From NCBI RefSeq assembly GCF_028583425.1, contig NC_072796.1:126143464-126207463 (forward strand): a stretch of DNA of 64,000 bases, read 5' to 3'. This stretch comes from Eublepharis macularius. Its lineage: Eukaryota; Chordata; Lepidosauria; Squamata; Eublepharidae. Numbering within the stretch: position 1 is the stretch's first letter; every line of letters begins with the position of its first letter. Positions 45,941-57,512 of the stretch are shown here, piece by piece. The notes beneath the pieces are model-generated. The model had not been told where the DNA came from and made no database searches. It worked only from the letters and a program-made list of their open reading frames with translations. The position numbers were made by a program, and so were the translations under genes.

Positions 45941-46015
45941 CTTTCTTTGCTTTCTTTTGCAGTTTCAGGGTGTCTGAGGATTTCTTTTTTATCTCCTGGC
46001 GGGCTTTTTTGTACT
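45941..46015 (-). CDS. MTSS1: MTSS1 coding exon (I-BAR lysine-rich helix)
   Basis: Two bases complete a glutamate, then YKKARQEIKKKSSDTLKLQK and KAKK follow, with one base left for the next codon. Bounded by CTCTAG and GTAACT. The lysine clusters are part of the acidic-lipid-binding surface of the I-BAR domain. Confidence 0.97.
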
Positions 46016-46220
46016 CTAGAAGAGATACACAGTTTGTGTATTGACACAAATTGATACCTACATTGTGGGATGCTTTACAAAATGCAAGTTATGCTTTGGG
46101 AGAACAGAAGCACAAAGAAGACTGGCAGTGTAAAGAAAAGCATCCTTTAATTCAAATGTGAAAAGAATACGAAACAAAAATCCTCAGCCGAAACATATCC
46201 CACGGTATCCTGACGTAGAG

Positions 46221-46772
46221 CAGGGGTCATTTCGTAGAAAAAGAGCTGCAGGAACTCATTAGCATGACTCATTAGTATATGCCACGCCCCTTGACAGCAC
46301 CGAAAGTGTGTCATTAGCATAACTGATTTGCATATGCCATACTCCCTGACATCACCTATCTTGGCTGTTTTGGACCCAATCCTGGCCATTCAGGGCCAAA
46401 ACTGGGCCCAAAATGGCAAAAAGAGGCCCAAAATGGTCAGGATCCACCACCTGTCAGAGGCCCAATGTGGGCCATTTCGGGACCAATCCTGGTTGTTTTG
46501 GGACCAAAATAGCTGAAAGTGGCCATTTTGGGCCCGGATCAGGACTGAAACGGCTGGGACCAGGTTGGTGCCAGACAAGGGAGGGTTCCCCCGCCTGGCA
46601 CAGACCCGATCCAGGCCATTTCAGCCTTGATCCAGGCCCTTTTGGCCCCAATCCAGGCAGCAAGGGGCCCAAAATGGCCGAAAAGCAGGTGGGCGGGGCC
46701 ACTTGACATGTGTCCTCTTTGGAGAACTATCAGAACTCTGTTCCTGTGCGTTCCCCCTCAAAATGAGCCCTG
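46221..46772. mobile_element. hAT-like element, inverted relative of 22188-22621
   Basis: Ends CAGGGGTCATTTCGTAG and CAAAATGAGCCCTG with the exact 8-bp duplication ACGTAGAG (46213-46220 and 46773-46780). It carries the same ATTAGCAT/ATTTGCAT words as the copy at 22188, in inverse sense, and a longer GC-rich middle with repeated GGCCATTTTGGGCCC-like words. Confidence 0.8.
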
Positions 46773-48171
46773 ACGTAGAGCATGAAATAGCAAGCAGAAG
46801 GGGGGGAAAGCTATTCTATACCATGGGTGTAAAGTGAAGTCCTAACCAAACAAACTAGATACACATTCTCACACCCATTCCATTCTAATGTGCGTCAGAA
46901 GTTATATGAGTATCAGGGCCCAGCTAAAGAGATTAGCCTTATGCATGTATACTTTTATATTATTTGACATCTGTGAATGAAAAAGGTTTCTTGACCATCA
47001 TTTCTACAAACAGTTATAATACCTAATAGGATTAATCCAGCAAAGTAAATTCAGAATAAGGTGAACACAGAGACAAAGTTCAGTAAGACATTCAAACACA
47101 CATTAAAAATGAATCTAAGCCAATTATGAAAAACGAAAGCCGCACTTGCTCACAGCTTCCTTAAAGTAAGGAAACCTGCATTTATTGTAAATACATAAAT
47201 TCTTGAACGTATGCAAAAAAGTGACAGTTTACTGGAATAATCAAGATTTACTTGGCTGAAAGTATCAGTTCTGCACCTGCAATATTTCTGGTTTTTTAAA
47301 ACTATTTCTATTAATTGTAGCTCTATTATAGTAGGGAATTTTACAATGCAATCCTGAATAGAATTAAACCATTGGACTCAATGGGATTAGAAGAGAGTAA
47401 CTCTCTATCGGAAGGCACTGCTAAACCACTCAAGAATATCCTTCCATTTTGCATATAGTAATGCTTCAATTTTTGAAAAAATTTAAAAACATTTGAGAAT
47501 TTACGAAGTTCATGTCGAGTTACATCAGGCACTGCATATGCTCCTATATGTAAAGGGGAGCCGTTTCCTCTCTTCTCACACCTACGCAGCGAATTTTCCC
47601 CACATCTTTGATGCCACTGTTCAAGCGGCAGGGCCCAGACATATATACTTCAGTATACATCCATCTGTTTTGTATGGTCAGTTTCTGCAGATAAAATCCA
47701 CACGCTAACCTCTAATCTGTGCCTAGGGACGTTACACTCCAGTCTGGATGACTGGTAGCATCAGTGGCCGGGCAGACACGGCAGAAGATGGAGAGATGAA
47801 GCATGCCCCTTTTCTCATGATCTGAATCCATACTGCCCTATTTGGCCCTTTGAGAAGCCTCTAACTCTTGCGATAAATATGAACACACTGGCATGTAATA
47901 AAACTAATTACAACGAATGAAAATTTCCAGTGCCTGAAATTCTTGGTTGTACCTACACCTTGCCACATGAGGGTGCATTTAAGCTGTCTCTGCAGACCAA
48001 TTGCAAGCCAAAAAAACAAAAATCTAAAGCTGAACCTCTAGTTCGTGGAGGCTTACGCTAGCAGAAATATTGTGAGTCTTTTAAGGGGATATAGCACCAA
48101 ACAAACATTGCCACCAACCCACTGGAACGTGTCCCCATGAGCCTGAAAGCGTCCTGAGTGGCTTTGGATTG

Positions 48172-48360
48172 ACACAGGAAGCTGCCTCTACGTGCAGAAT
48201 GTTTTGAATCCCTCCCTATGGGCGGTTGACTCCTCAAGGCAAGTGGTAAAAGTTCAGGTCAGACCAAAGGATCTCTGAAGTCCAGCATTTTGTGCAAACC
48301 AGACAGCCTCTGTCCACAACCAGTTCCCCCCCCCAGCATCTGGCAATCTGAGACATACCG
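48172..48360 (-). mobile_element. tRNA-derived SINE, reverse
   Basis: The + strand reads ACAGGAAGCTGCCTCTACG, TCAGACCAAAGGATCTCTGA and CCAGCATCTGGCAATCTGAG, the inverse of the SINE family at 48783. Much diverged. Confidence 0.45.
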
Positions 48361-48782
48361 GCCCTGAACATGGAGGTGACCTCTTTTAATTCTTTTTAAA
48401 AGCTATCCGAGATAGGGCCGATGGAGGTGCAATGCTGGGTCCCTCTTATTCATAATTAAGAGATCAGGCATCAGCTGCAAGACATGATGTCCTCCTCTTG
48501 TATTGAGGAGGAATGGACTCTGCATACATTATCTGTTGTTATTGGTTACATTGAGGTAGACATCTGGTGCCAACCAACATTCTGGTTCAACTAAGACTCG
48601 AAACCCATATGAAACTGGTCTCAAACCCAAGCTAAGCAAGAAAAGTTCACCTTAACCACACTTAATTTTGGTGCCAATCTAACACTAACTTAAGCATGGT
48701 TCAAGGTTTGGGGGAAGAGAATTTGCCCCCGTGATGGGGAAAGATGCAGCCAGGGATGTACAACCCCATATTCCAGGAGAGA

Positions 48783-49085
48783 AGCAGTGGTTTGGTGGGG
48801 AAGTATCTGCTTAGGCGTGCAGAAGAGCCCAGGATCAATCCCTGCTATCTGCAGTCAAAAGGATCTGGTAGAAGGTGATGGGAGAGATCTTTATCCAAGA
48901 TCCTGGAGAGCCACCTGCAAACTGTATGTAATGTCTGTTGTGAGCCACTCTGAGCTTGCGTGCAGGGCGGGCGGGCTATAAATCTAATAATAAACTTAAA
49001 CCACCAGCAGACAATACTGACCTCAACAGACCAAGAGTCTGACTCCATCTAAAATAGCTTCATCCATCTCGTAAGACGAAGCTAT
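48783..49085 (+). mobile_element. tRNA-derived SINE with an internal insertion
   Basis: GTATCTGCTTAGGCGTGCAG and CCAGGATCAATCCCTGCTAT give the tRNA-like head; AGACAATACTGACCTCAACA and ACCAAGAGTCTGACTCCATC give the tail. Between them 48921-48995 (GTTGTGAGCCACTCTGAGC, GGGCGGGCTATAAATC) is a LINE-type tail that does not belong to the SINE and was inserted later. Confidence 0.6.
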
Positions 49086-49112
49086 CATTATTTCTTGCAA
49101 GATGACTAGTTA

Positions 49113-49593
49113 GAGCCAAACTAGACGTTACAAACTGCACGAGTTCACCATGGGGACTTGCAGCTATACCACAGCTGCTAGTTCTGGGAATAAACATGTA
49201 GTGAGCCTGATTTGCATCCAGACCAGTGCACAGGAGAAAGAATAACACTTTTCTTCACCCCCTTTCCTGTTTTCAGTGGCTGGAACTGCCCAGGGGCCAC
49301 GGGTGTGAGAGTTATTTTCTCTGTGTGGAGCCAACACACGCAACCATACACGGCATGTGCTGGCTCTCAACTGAGCAATTTTCTCCCTCAGCCCCTATGC
49401 AGCCCCTGGGCTATTTCAGCACCAAAAAAACCACAGCAGAGCAGGCAAGAATTTCTCCTCCTATGCAGGAGTCCCAATCTGAATCGGGACCTGCTGCATG
49501 TTTACTCATGAGTTGTCACCAGGAACTAGCTGTTACAGTAAACCTGAAAGTCTCTGCAGCGAACTCATGTACTCTGTAATGTCTAGTTGGCTC
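49113..49593. mobile_element. MITE, GAGCCAAACTAGAC ends
   Basis: Inverted ends GAGCCAAACTAGACGTTAC and the complement of GTAATGTCTAGTTGGCTC, with further pairing of CACGAGTTCAC and GCGAACTCATG. The ends resemble those of 60717-60834. Flanks TTA and TGA give no clear duplication. Confidence 0.55.
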
Positions 49594-49699
49594 TGAGTTC
49601 CCTAAGTACATAGCACAAAGAGAAGGAGCTTTTTAAGATGCTGTATTCATTCACTAGTAATAAATCACACACACACACACATCTATTTTGTATAACTAC

Positions 49700-49791
49700 C
49701 TTTTGCATGGTCTTTATCCAGTTGATTAGCTGCTTTCTTCCACTCTTCCATCTGCTCTTGAAGCGGGTTTATCAGACAGTCGATTAAAGCA
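49700..49791 (-). CDS. MTSS1: MTSS1 coding exon (I-BAR, ALIDCLINPLQEQMEEW)
   Basis: One base completes a serine, then 30 residues follow: ALIDCLINPLQEQMEEWKKA and ANQLDKDHAK, with one base left. Bounded by AATTAG and GTAGTT. It is a core helix of the I-BAR dimer, nearly identical to mammals. Confidence 0.98.
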
Positions 49792-50027
49792 CTAATTTTG
49801 TTGAGAGAACACAAAGAGGAATCAAATCCTGGCGGGGGGAAAGTAAAATAAATCTCTCTCCACCCTATGCCTGTGAGCTATTTCCAAACACTCCCAATAA
49901 AACTATTTTTCCTATTAATAATAATGTTTCATACAATGCTCTACTTCAAATACATTATCTCAATAATCTTGATAAACAACCTTGTATAGTAAGGGAGAAT
50001 TTGTATTTCAGATCACAGTGGGGACAG

Positions 50028-50246
50028 CCAGTGTGATGTCACAGTTGTGGTGCACAGCAAGGATGGAGAAGGCCCAGGTACAAATCTCCCACTCAGCCAG
50101 GAAGTTCACTGAGCATATTTGGGCCAGTCACACACATACACAGAGTATCCTACCTTACAAGAGTGTTGTGAGGTTAGAACTGGAGAAGAGGAGAATCTGT
50201 GTTTACCATCCTGAGCTAAGCAGGGGTGATGGTGGGGAATAAAAAT
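50028..50246 (+). mobile_element. tRNA-derived SINE, diverged
   Basis: CAGCCAGTGTGATGTCACAG, then GGCCAGTCACACACATACAC and AGAGTGTTGTGAGGTTAG with a tail near GGTGGGGAATAAAA follow the order of the family at 13853. Confidence 0.6.
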
Positions 50247-50339
50247 GTGAGAGAAGGAGGGGGAAATCTGAGGTGGAAAGCATGGGTTGCCAAAGACCAC
50301 CAAGGAACCGTGGCAAAGCCAGATATGACTTGAGACTCA

Positions 50340-50640
50340 GAGCTAAACTACACAAGATGAATTACACAAGGACGCTCAAGTGAAGGGAGATGCAATGTTA
50401 GACGGGAAGCATCATTTGAATTTCACCTCTCTACAGAGCCCACAAAGATAGTTCCTCAGGGGGTTTGTTAATAATTGACAGAGCCTTTGGGAAGGCAAAG
50501 AGGAAATTAACAAACCCTCTGAGGAGTGATCTTTGCCAGCTCTGTAGAGAGAGGTGAAATTCAAACTACACTTCCTGGCTAACATTGCTTCTCCCTTCAC
50601 TAGAGCATCCTTGTGTAATTCGTCTCGTGTAGTTTAGCTC
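50340..50640. mobile_element. Harbinger-like MITE, GAGCTAAACTACAC family
   Basis: Inverted ends GAGCTAAACTACACAAGATG and CTCGTGTAGTTTAGCTC flanked by TCA (50337-50339 and 50641-50643). Best-preserved copy of the family. Confidence 0.75.
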
Positions 50641-51176
50641 TCAGTGCTGCTTCTCTCAGCCAGTGTGCTGCAACAGCTCTCATGCCTCTGTGAGCATTTT
50701 TATACAGGATGTGGTTGATATGAAATTTAAATCAATCAAGAGCTCTCAAATTCACTCTAGCGTTAGCAGATACAGATGCAGGCCCAGTAAAACATTTGCT
50801 TTGGTAACAATGGCTCAATATGGGAAGTTCTGCCTTCTGGCACAATTTGTTTCACTGCTGAGCGACAGTAACTCCAAGGATAGGCATTCCAAGCGTGTAA
50901 AAAAGGGCTTGAGAGCCAGCAAGCCTGGTTTTCTCATGGTGGGCAGCTAAATCTTCCCTTTCCACAAAGCCCAGTTGTTAGGCAAGAGAAAAGGAAAGGG
51001 TGTTCCCGGGGACGGAAAGTCAGAGGTCAGCTGGAAGCCAGCCCCGGTAAACAACTTAATGCGCTCCTGAATGAAAGGGGCTGTGTAGCAATTACATCTT
51101 GACAGCAGTCCAGGGGATAAACGAAGAGCCGTTTCCAAACTCCCGTCAAGCCCAGAGCATGACACTCATGACTCAC

Positions 51177-51261
51177 CTTGAAAACTGTCTGAGTTTGGAC
51201 TCGATGCTCCGGTGCCGCATGCACATTCTGGTCAGAGCCGAGCCGATTTCTCGGGTAGCAC
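51177..51261 (-). CDS. MTSS1: MTSS1 coding exon (I-BAR, most 5' exon found)
   Basis: Two bases complete a glycine, then ATREIGSALTRMCMRHRSIE and SKLRQFS follow plus two bases of the next serine. Bounded by TTCTCAG and GTGAGT. This is the I-BAR segment with the conserved RMCMRHRSIE signature. The preceding roughly 70 residues of the protein were not found to the right. Confidence 0.97.
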
Positions 51262-52640
51262 CTGAGAAAAGAAAATCAATTTGTAAAACACGCAAAAAAC
51301 CCACCCCTGCTTTTCTATTTAAAAATGGAGTCCGCTGGTAGAATTTTAAAAAAAATTAACAGTTAGTGCGAGGGGCTGAATCTGGAATTGGGGGTGGGGG
51401 AGACACTAGGATCAAGTTATTGCTTAAACAATGAAACTCATTGGATGGCCTTGAGCCATCAGTCTCTCTCAGCCAGGCCTACCCCAAAGGATTACTGTGA
51501 AGAAAATAACAGGACAACCCCAACCATACACTACACCTGTAAGCTCCTTGGAGAAAGGATGGGATATGAACAGGAGGTGCCTTTTTAGGGTCCTCAGCAC
51601 CCCCTCCTCACTTTATTCACATTATGAAAGTGCATTTAAGGGCTACCACATTATATTTTTATCCACCCTCTCCCTTCAAGGAGATCAGGGCAGCGTGTAT
51701 GGTTCTCTTCTCCTCCATGTTATCCGTGAGGTAGGTCAGGCTGAGAGATACTGACTGTCTTGGGGTCATCTAGGGAGCTTCACAGCTGAGAGAGTTACTG
51801 TCCAGTACTCTAACTAAACCAGCACTCTGGCTAGGAAACCAATATCCTTAGCATGGATAAGGGGCCTACTGAGCAATGGTTGGTATAGCATGGAACAGAA
51901 TCAGCCTAACAGATCGAACCAAATGCCTTAAAGATACGGGTACTGATGGCTGTGTGCCAGATTTAGTGATGGGGAATTTGGCTTTGGTCTTTGGACATTT
52001 GGCAGTCAAGGAACTTAATCTCAACTGACTTGAGTTCAACACAAAGGCCTCTTCTTGCATGGTGAACTTTACATTGGGCTTTCTGTGTATTTCAGTCCAT
52101 GAGGGCTGGATCTGCTTTATTCATCAGTTTGGCCCCATACTGCTTTGATCCTTTAATTCTACACTTTGGGGGAGCCAAACTGAAGCAGTGTCTGTGTTTT
52201 GTTTCTACATTAGAAAAATGCCAAGATTCTGTTGCGGGTTTTGAGGAATTGTCAGTTTCCTCAGTGGATGGGCTGAAGAAACTTACAACTTTTTTTTTTT
52301 GGCTTTTTAATGGCACCAACATTGAAAGGTCGCAATTTAATTTTTTAAAAAAATTAGGGAAAAAAACTTGACTGCTGTTCAATCAGTCAGGATGCAGAGA
52401 AATAAAGGGGAGGGCAACAGCAGGGCCAGGGCCAGGCCTCACACCGAAGAAAGCATTCTGCACTTCAAAAAAGCCCCAGTTTGACTTTGCTGGGGGGGGT
52501 CCGAGGTATATGTGCAGGGAGAAAGCTGCAGAAAAGCCAGGGAACGACTGACTGTGCACCTGATGCAGCCTTTCTCTGTGCGGAATGCAAAAAAGCCTGG
52601 GAAGCATTTTGGCGACTAAATCAGAGTATTTTGATTGTGT

Positions 52641-52790
52641 GGCTGATTCCGCACACATTGGATAATGCACTTTCAATGCACGTTATCAATCATTTGAGGT
52701 GGATTTTTTGTTCCGCACACACAAAAATCCATTCCAAATGATCTATAAAGAGGATTGGAAGTGCATTATCCAACGTGTGCGGAATCACCC
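52641..52790. mobile_element. 150-bp Harbinger-like MITE, copy 5
   Basis: Ends GGCTGATTCCGCACACATTG and the complement of GTGTGCGGAATCACCC, flanked by TGT on both sides (52638-52640 and 52791-52793). Close in sequence to copy 4. Confidence 0.7.
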
Positions 52791-53269
52791 TGTATGTGCA
52801 GAAGTCCAGAGAAAAATCGATGCAGGATGAGGCCAGAACTGATGAAAAAGGCCTGTGCAGAAAAGACCAAAGTGGGGGGAAAGAACAAAATAACAGCCCA
52901 ATTTTTTTTAAAATCCTGATTCCTACAATTCAATTCTGCTAGCAGCAGAGAAAAGACACGTTTTGCTTTGCTCCAGACAAAGACTCCCAGCTTCAGCAGA
53001 ACAGAATTGCAAGAGCCAAACTATACAAAGAATTTCCTGAGAATCAATAGAAAAACCTGGCAAAAAGGGAAGTCTTCATGACTTAAAAACTAAAGAGATG
53101 TCATCAGGTTGGTGTCCCAAGGAAACACATTCCACAACCGCGACACCACAATAGGAGATGTCTCTACTTTGCATATCCTCAGGCTGAGCATCACAAAGAG
53201 AGTGAAACGCTTAGCAGGGCCTTCTGAGCAGATCTTAAAACCTGAGAAGTATTTTATATGGAAACAGAT

Positions 53270-53400
53270 CCAGAGGAGTTAGCCATGTTAGTCTGTAGTA
53301 GCAAAATCAAAAAGAGTCCAGTAGCACCTTTAAGACTAATCAATTTTATTGTAGCATAAGCTTTCGAGAATCAAGTTCTCTTCGTCAGATGCATGATACA
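53270..53400 (-). mobile_element. Penelope-type terminal repeat (GTAGCACCTTTAAGACTAA family)
   Basis: The + strand reads GAGTTAGCCATGTTAGTCTG, AGAGTCCAGTAGCACCTTTA and GCATAAGCTTTCGAGAATC. Fragments of the same family occur at 16180, 29470, 35735 and 45136. The - strand end holds an intact hammerhead motif. The Penelope link is inferred from this motif and from the structure of the 45136 copy. Confidence 0.55.
53354..53392 (-). ncRNA. Hammerhead ribozyme motif, intact core
   Basis: On the - strand the order is GCAT, CTGACGA, A, stem II GAGAA/TTCTC with a CTTGA loop, GAA, self-complementary AGCT, T, ATGC. Stem I (GCAU/AUGC) pairs perfectly, the CUGANGA and GAA cores are intact, and cleavage is predicted after the T before ATGC. 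As in the copy at 5338, one extra base precedes stem II and stem III has no loop, so a dimer is likely. It is in the same sense as the MTSS1 transcript. Confidence 0.65.
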
Positions 53401-54574
53401 AACTGGTCAAAGAGTTCTACCACAACACTATCAGTGTGTGTGTAGGGGGGAAGTATTTGAATACACAGCCTACTACTTACTTGTAAAGAACTTCCAGTGC
53501 AGTGAATTAAGCGGAGCAATAGTTGAAGTTTTGCAAGTACAAGAAAGTTACTAGTCCACATACACACAAGCATGTCTTTTTTATATTCTGATCACTTGCC
53601 CACCCTAGTAATTTGTGGCATATCTACAGCATCAAAGGAAAAAGAAAAAAACCCAGACCTACCAACTCTGTTAATGTATAATTGGTTTCCCCTTCTGATG
53701 GGGACTGTTACTCATCAACAACCACCCACAAATGACAATGTTATACTAATGAGAAAGGAAATTCATAACACATTTATTCTCCAAGGCTTTTCGGTAATTG
53801 CTCTCTTGTTTTATCTGATTTATTCCACTTTATTCTCTGTTGACTGGAAAGGGGCCAGAATGGCATGCTACTACTTACTACTATTAGGATTTTTACAACT
53901 GCTGTTTAAGGTCACTTTTTAGATCTTATTGTCACTTGTCTAGTTTCATCCTACTTAATTTTTATGCTGTGTATTTTTTTGCTGTGTATTTTTATGTTGT
54001 GTACTTCTTGGGTATTTTTTCCAGAGCAATTGTTTGCAGCTTAGCAGACAGCTGATCAGAGGGGCAAGAGCAGTAAGCCCCCGAGTCTCTTCTCCTATAC
54101 AAGATCAAGCCACAAGGCACCTTAAATCTTGCGACATGTCCAAGGATTAAGCATGAAAATCAGATTGCACAAGCCACTTAATGTCACCAGTAGATGGTGC
54201 TGTTTATAAAGAACAAAACTTGAGAATCGTCTATCTGGGATCACACTTGAAAGATCCATCAATTCCAAAAGACAGGACACCTTGGGGCAAACTCATTACA
54301 AGGACAGTCACCCATTGCTAGTTGCTGAACATCTGGTAACATGAGGTCTCTGAATGTGGAATTTCTATTCCAAGCTATAACCCTTGGCAAGTAGGCCTAC
54401 TGTCCCAGCTCCCCAACTTTATGAGTGGCTTTTGATTGTCTTGAGATGTAATTTCACTAAATGATCTCTGGAAATCTGACTCAAACTAGTCAGGTATTTT
54501 CAGGTATTTTAAACTTGAAAAAAACTAGCCACCTTTCAGAAGTTACTCTCAACAGAATTCACAAAAAAGTATGC

Positions 54575-54822
<248 letters not shown>

Positions 54823-56151
54823 AGTTTGAAAATAAAATGCATCAGCTCTTCAATAAGGGGAAATGCCATCAACACATAAAGTGAATTTCTAGTCTGTGTA
54901 CAATTCCCAATCTGCTTGTTGAATTTAAGGAAGTTTCAAAAGCATCTGGGAGGGACACAGCGGCTTCCATGTTTGCATTTCCTCATGGGCTAAGAAAAAC
55001 AACCTTGTGTGGAATATGCACTTGTTTGTCTCTGGATCCCCGTCTATCAACTTGCTATTCAATTAAAGAGCTTATCTACACTCAGCCTGGGTGTGAAAGC
55101 TGGTCAAACAAGCTTAAGGTTTGTACAGCCACCTCTGCCACAATATAATCTTTAATGGGATCCAGAACGGGTACATGTAGGAGCCTGCTTTGAGTAGGCC
55201 TCAGTTGCCTTACAGGAAGACACGAGATGGACAGACCACGCAAGTGGGGTGTACTTGTGCAGACACATGCGTATACCTGAGTTCTCCAAGACTGGAAACC
55301 TAGGCCGTGCCATGTGAATATCAGTGTGCAACACTGCCATCTTTTTTCTCTCCATCCTGTCAGCTATGACACACGGGGTTCCAAAATAAAGACTGTTTCT
55401 AGGTTTAACCCAGCAGCTGTATTTTTAAAAAGGACCAACGCTACTCTCGCAAAAAACAAACCATAAACAGCGGCAGTCCTGTTTGATATAAGCAGTTGTG
55501 AGCTTTGTTTTGTCCCTCAGAGCTGCCTCGCTTTGGGGAGACGGCTGCCATCTTGAAACACAGCAGGGTGTTAATGGACACAGAGACAAGCAGCCCACAG
55601 AAGGGGGCAATCGGCGTTTGTGCGTGTTCATACCGAATAGGCTGTTCCGAATGAGCAGGCATCTGCCGCAGCACAGGGGGAAGAAGGGTGGGGAAGAGAG
55701 AAAACCCAATTCTCTCTTTCGTCAGAGCAAGTTTGCTGCAATAAAGCGGCTGTGCATCTCAAATTCTCATTTGGAAGCTTAATGTTGTTAAGGATCTAAT
55801 TAGAAGCAAGAGGCGAGGAAGAGAGAGAGAAAACTCTGCATGAATTCGATTGCAAGAGTTAGGAAGAAGTGGCATTCAAATAAAGAACTTAGGGCGGAGG
55901 CTGGGCACCCTCAGTACTGGGCAAATGAGCATGCCGAGGGCTGAAAGTACAAAACCCTAGCAGGCTTGGGACCAGAGATGGAATGGAATGAGGGGATGGA
56001 ACCCTATAAGGAGGGAAGCACAGGCGTGGCATAGGAGAGTCAATTCAGAGGCAGATTATATCACAGGGCAAAAGACGGCGCAGACAGAGGGAAACAGTAA
56101 TCAGAAGAGCAGACAAGGAAGTCTGGGGAAAAGGGGAAGAGGGAGACTCGC

Positions 56152-56751
56152 TAGGGTTGCCATTCCCCTGCTGGGGGCAGGGGATCCCCCACTCCCACCC
56201 TCCACCTCCTGCCCCTGCTTACCTGGCCAACGGGGAAGGCACGGGCCATCTGGGGGCACAGCGCACTCCAGGAGCTCAATTCAGCCCCAAATCAGCCCAG
56301 ATCAGGCCACTGTGGAATGTCCGTGCTCTGCAGTGACCCAATCCGGGCTGCTGCAGAGTGCAGTAGTGCTCCCACGCTCTGTAGCAACCCAATCTGGGCC
56401 CATCCGGGCCCGAATCAGCCTGGATGTGGCCGGATTGGGCCACTGTGGAACACAGGAGTGCTTCCACGTTCCGCAGCGACCTGATCCGCACTGCTGTGGA
56501 GAATGGAAGCACTCCCCTGCCCTGCAGCAGCCCAATTCAGGCCGAATCGGCCCGAAACTGCCCTGACTCAGGCCCGAACCGCCCCCCCCCCGGCAGAGCG
56601 TGGAAGCGCTCCTGGAGCAGCTGCACCTCATGCAATGACATCAATTTCTGGAAGTGACTTCATCACATACAGCCAGGAGCACATGGAGGGGGGAGGTAGG
56701 TTTCGGGTCCTCCATCTCCCGCCGGAAGGACAGGGGGACCTGGCAACCCTA
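56152..56751. mobile_element. hAT-like element, TAGGGTTGCC family (600 bp, GC-rich)
   Basis: Ends TAGGGTTGCC and GGCAACCCTA with 8-bp flanks AGACTCGC (56144-56151) and AGACTAGC (56752-56759), one mismatch. The middle is GC-rich with degenerate repeats of CACTGTGGAA and CCCAATCCGGGC types. Confidence 0.65.
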
Positions 56752-57325
56752 AGACTAGCAAATGCACTTAAAGAGACTAGGCACCCACAAAGCCAAATGA
56801 CAGAGCCTACCTATTTCCTGCAAACACTTCAGCCAACCTCGGAAGAGTTTATACCACTTGGACAATGCTAAGTGGAGAGGCTCTGGGAGGACAGCACAGG
56901 CCCCTTTTTCTTCCATCCTGCAGCTCTGAGTGCCTCACCACAAGGGGGCATCTGCATTCCTACCAGGAAATTTCTGGTTCAGGTCCTGACCCACCCCGCC
57001 ACTGCTCTGCATGGCTCTTCCCATCAAAACTAGGAGAAGCATTTTGCATAATAAACAGACAGGCATGGCTGTGTCACTTATACAGGCTGCAGAATCCAGC
57101 TGGTCTCGGCACTGCAGAAGTTCCTGTCAGCCTGACTATAAGTCTGGCATTATGTCTTGTGACTCAGATATGCCTTCTTACCGTATGGCCATTGGTGCTA
57201 AAGACAGCAAAAATCCCATTCTGGGACTGGAGCACAAGGGTTTGTTGGCCTGCGTCTGGCTGTGGACTAGTCAAGACTGTGTGCCTCCAAAAAAGAGAAC
57301 GTGGGCAACCCTTTCCTTCCACTTA

Positions 57326-57512
57326 CGTAGAAGGCAACTGTGCATGGACTTCTATTTAGATATTTGGAAATCTTTTATAGGTATCTATGTATATACATTG
57401 GCCAATGGTGTTTTTGTAGCCAGCATTGTATTCTCTTTCCCCTCTCTCTCTCCCATTTGCTTTTTATTTTTATAACGTTTTTGCGCTAATAATTTAAAAA
57501 AATTAAAAAACT
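57326..57512 (+). mobile_element. Short 5'-truncated non-LTR insertion
   Basis: The stretch ends in an A-rich tail (TTTAAAAAAATTAAAAAA) and is flanked by the exact 15-bp duplication CTTTCCTTCCACTTA (57311-57325 and 57513-57527), the mark of target-primed insertion. It may be an L1 3' end like that at 60600, which is a guess. Confidence 0.6.

Larger units (their letters stand above)
46016..49699 (-). other. MTSS1 intron with hAT element, SINEs and MITE
   Basis: Holds an hAT-like element (46221-46772), a diverged copy of the 17093 palindrome (about 47345-47430), a SINE in reverse (about 48172-48360), a SINE with an internal insertion (48783-49085) and a MITE (49113-49593). About 46781-47340 and 47430-48170 are unassigned. 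Confidence 0.75.
49792..51176 (-). other. MTSS1 intron with SINE and MITE
   Basis: Contains the SINE at 50028-50246 and the MITE at 50340-50640. About 50641-51176 is unassigned. Confidence 0.75.

Noticed and set aside
55988..56566. Open frame of 192 codons on the + strand
   Set aside because: Most of it lies in the GC-rich middle of the hAT-like element at 56152-56751, and several other frames are open there too. GC-rich sequence with few stops, not a gene.
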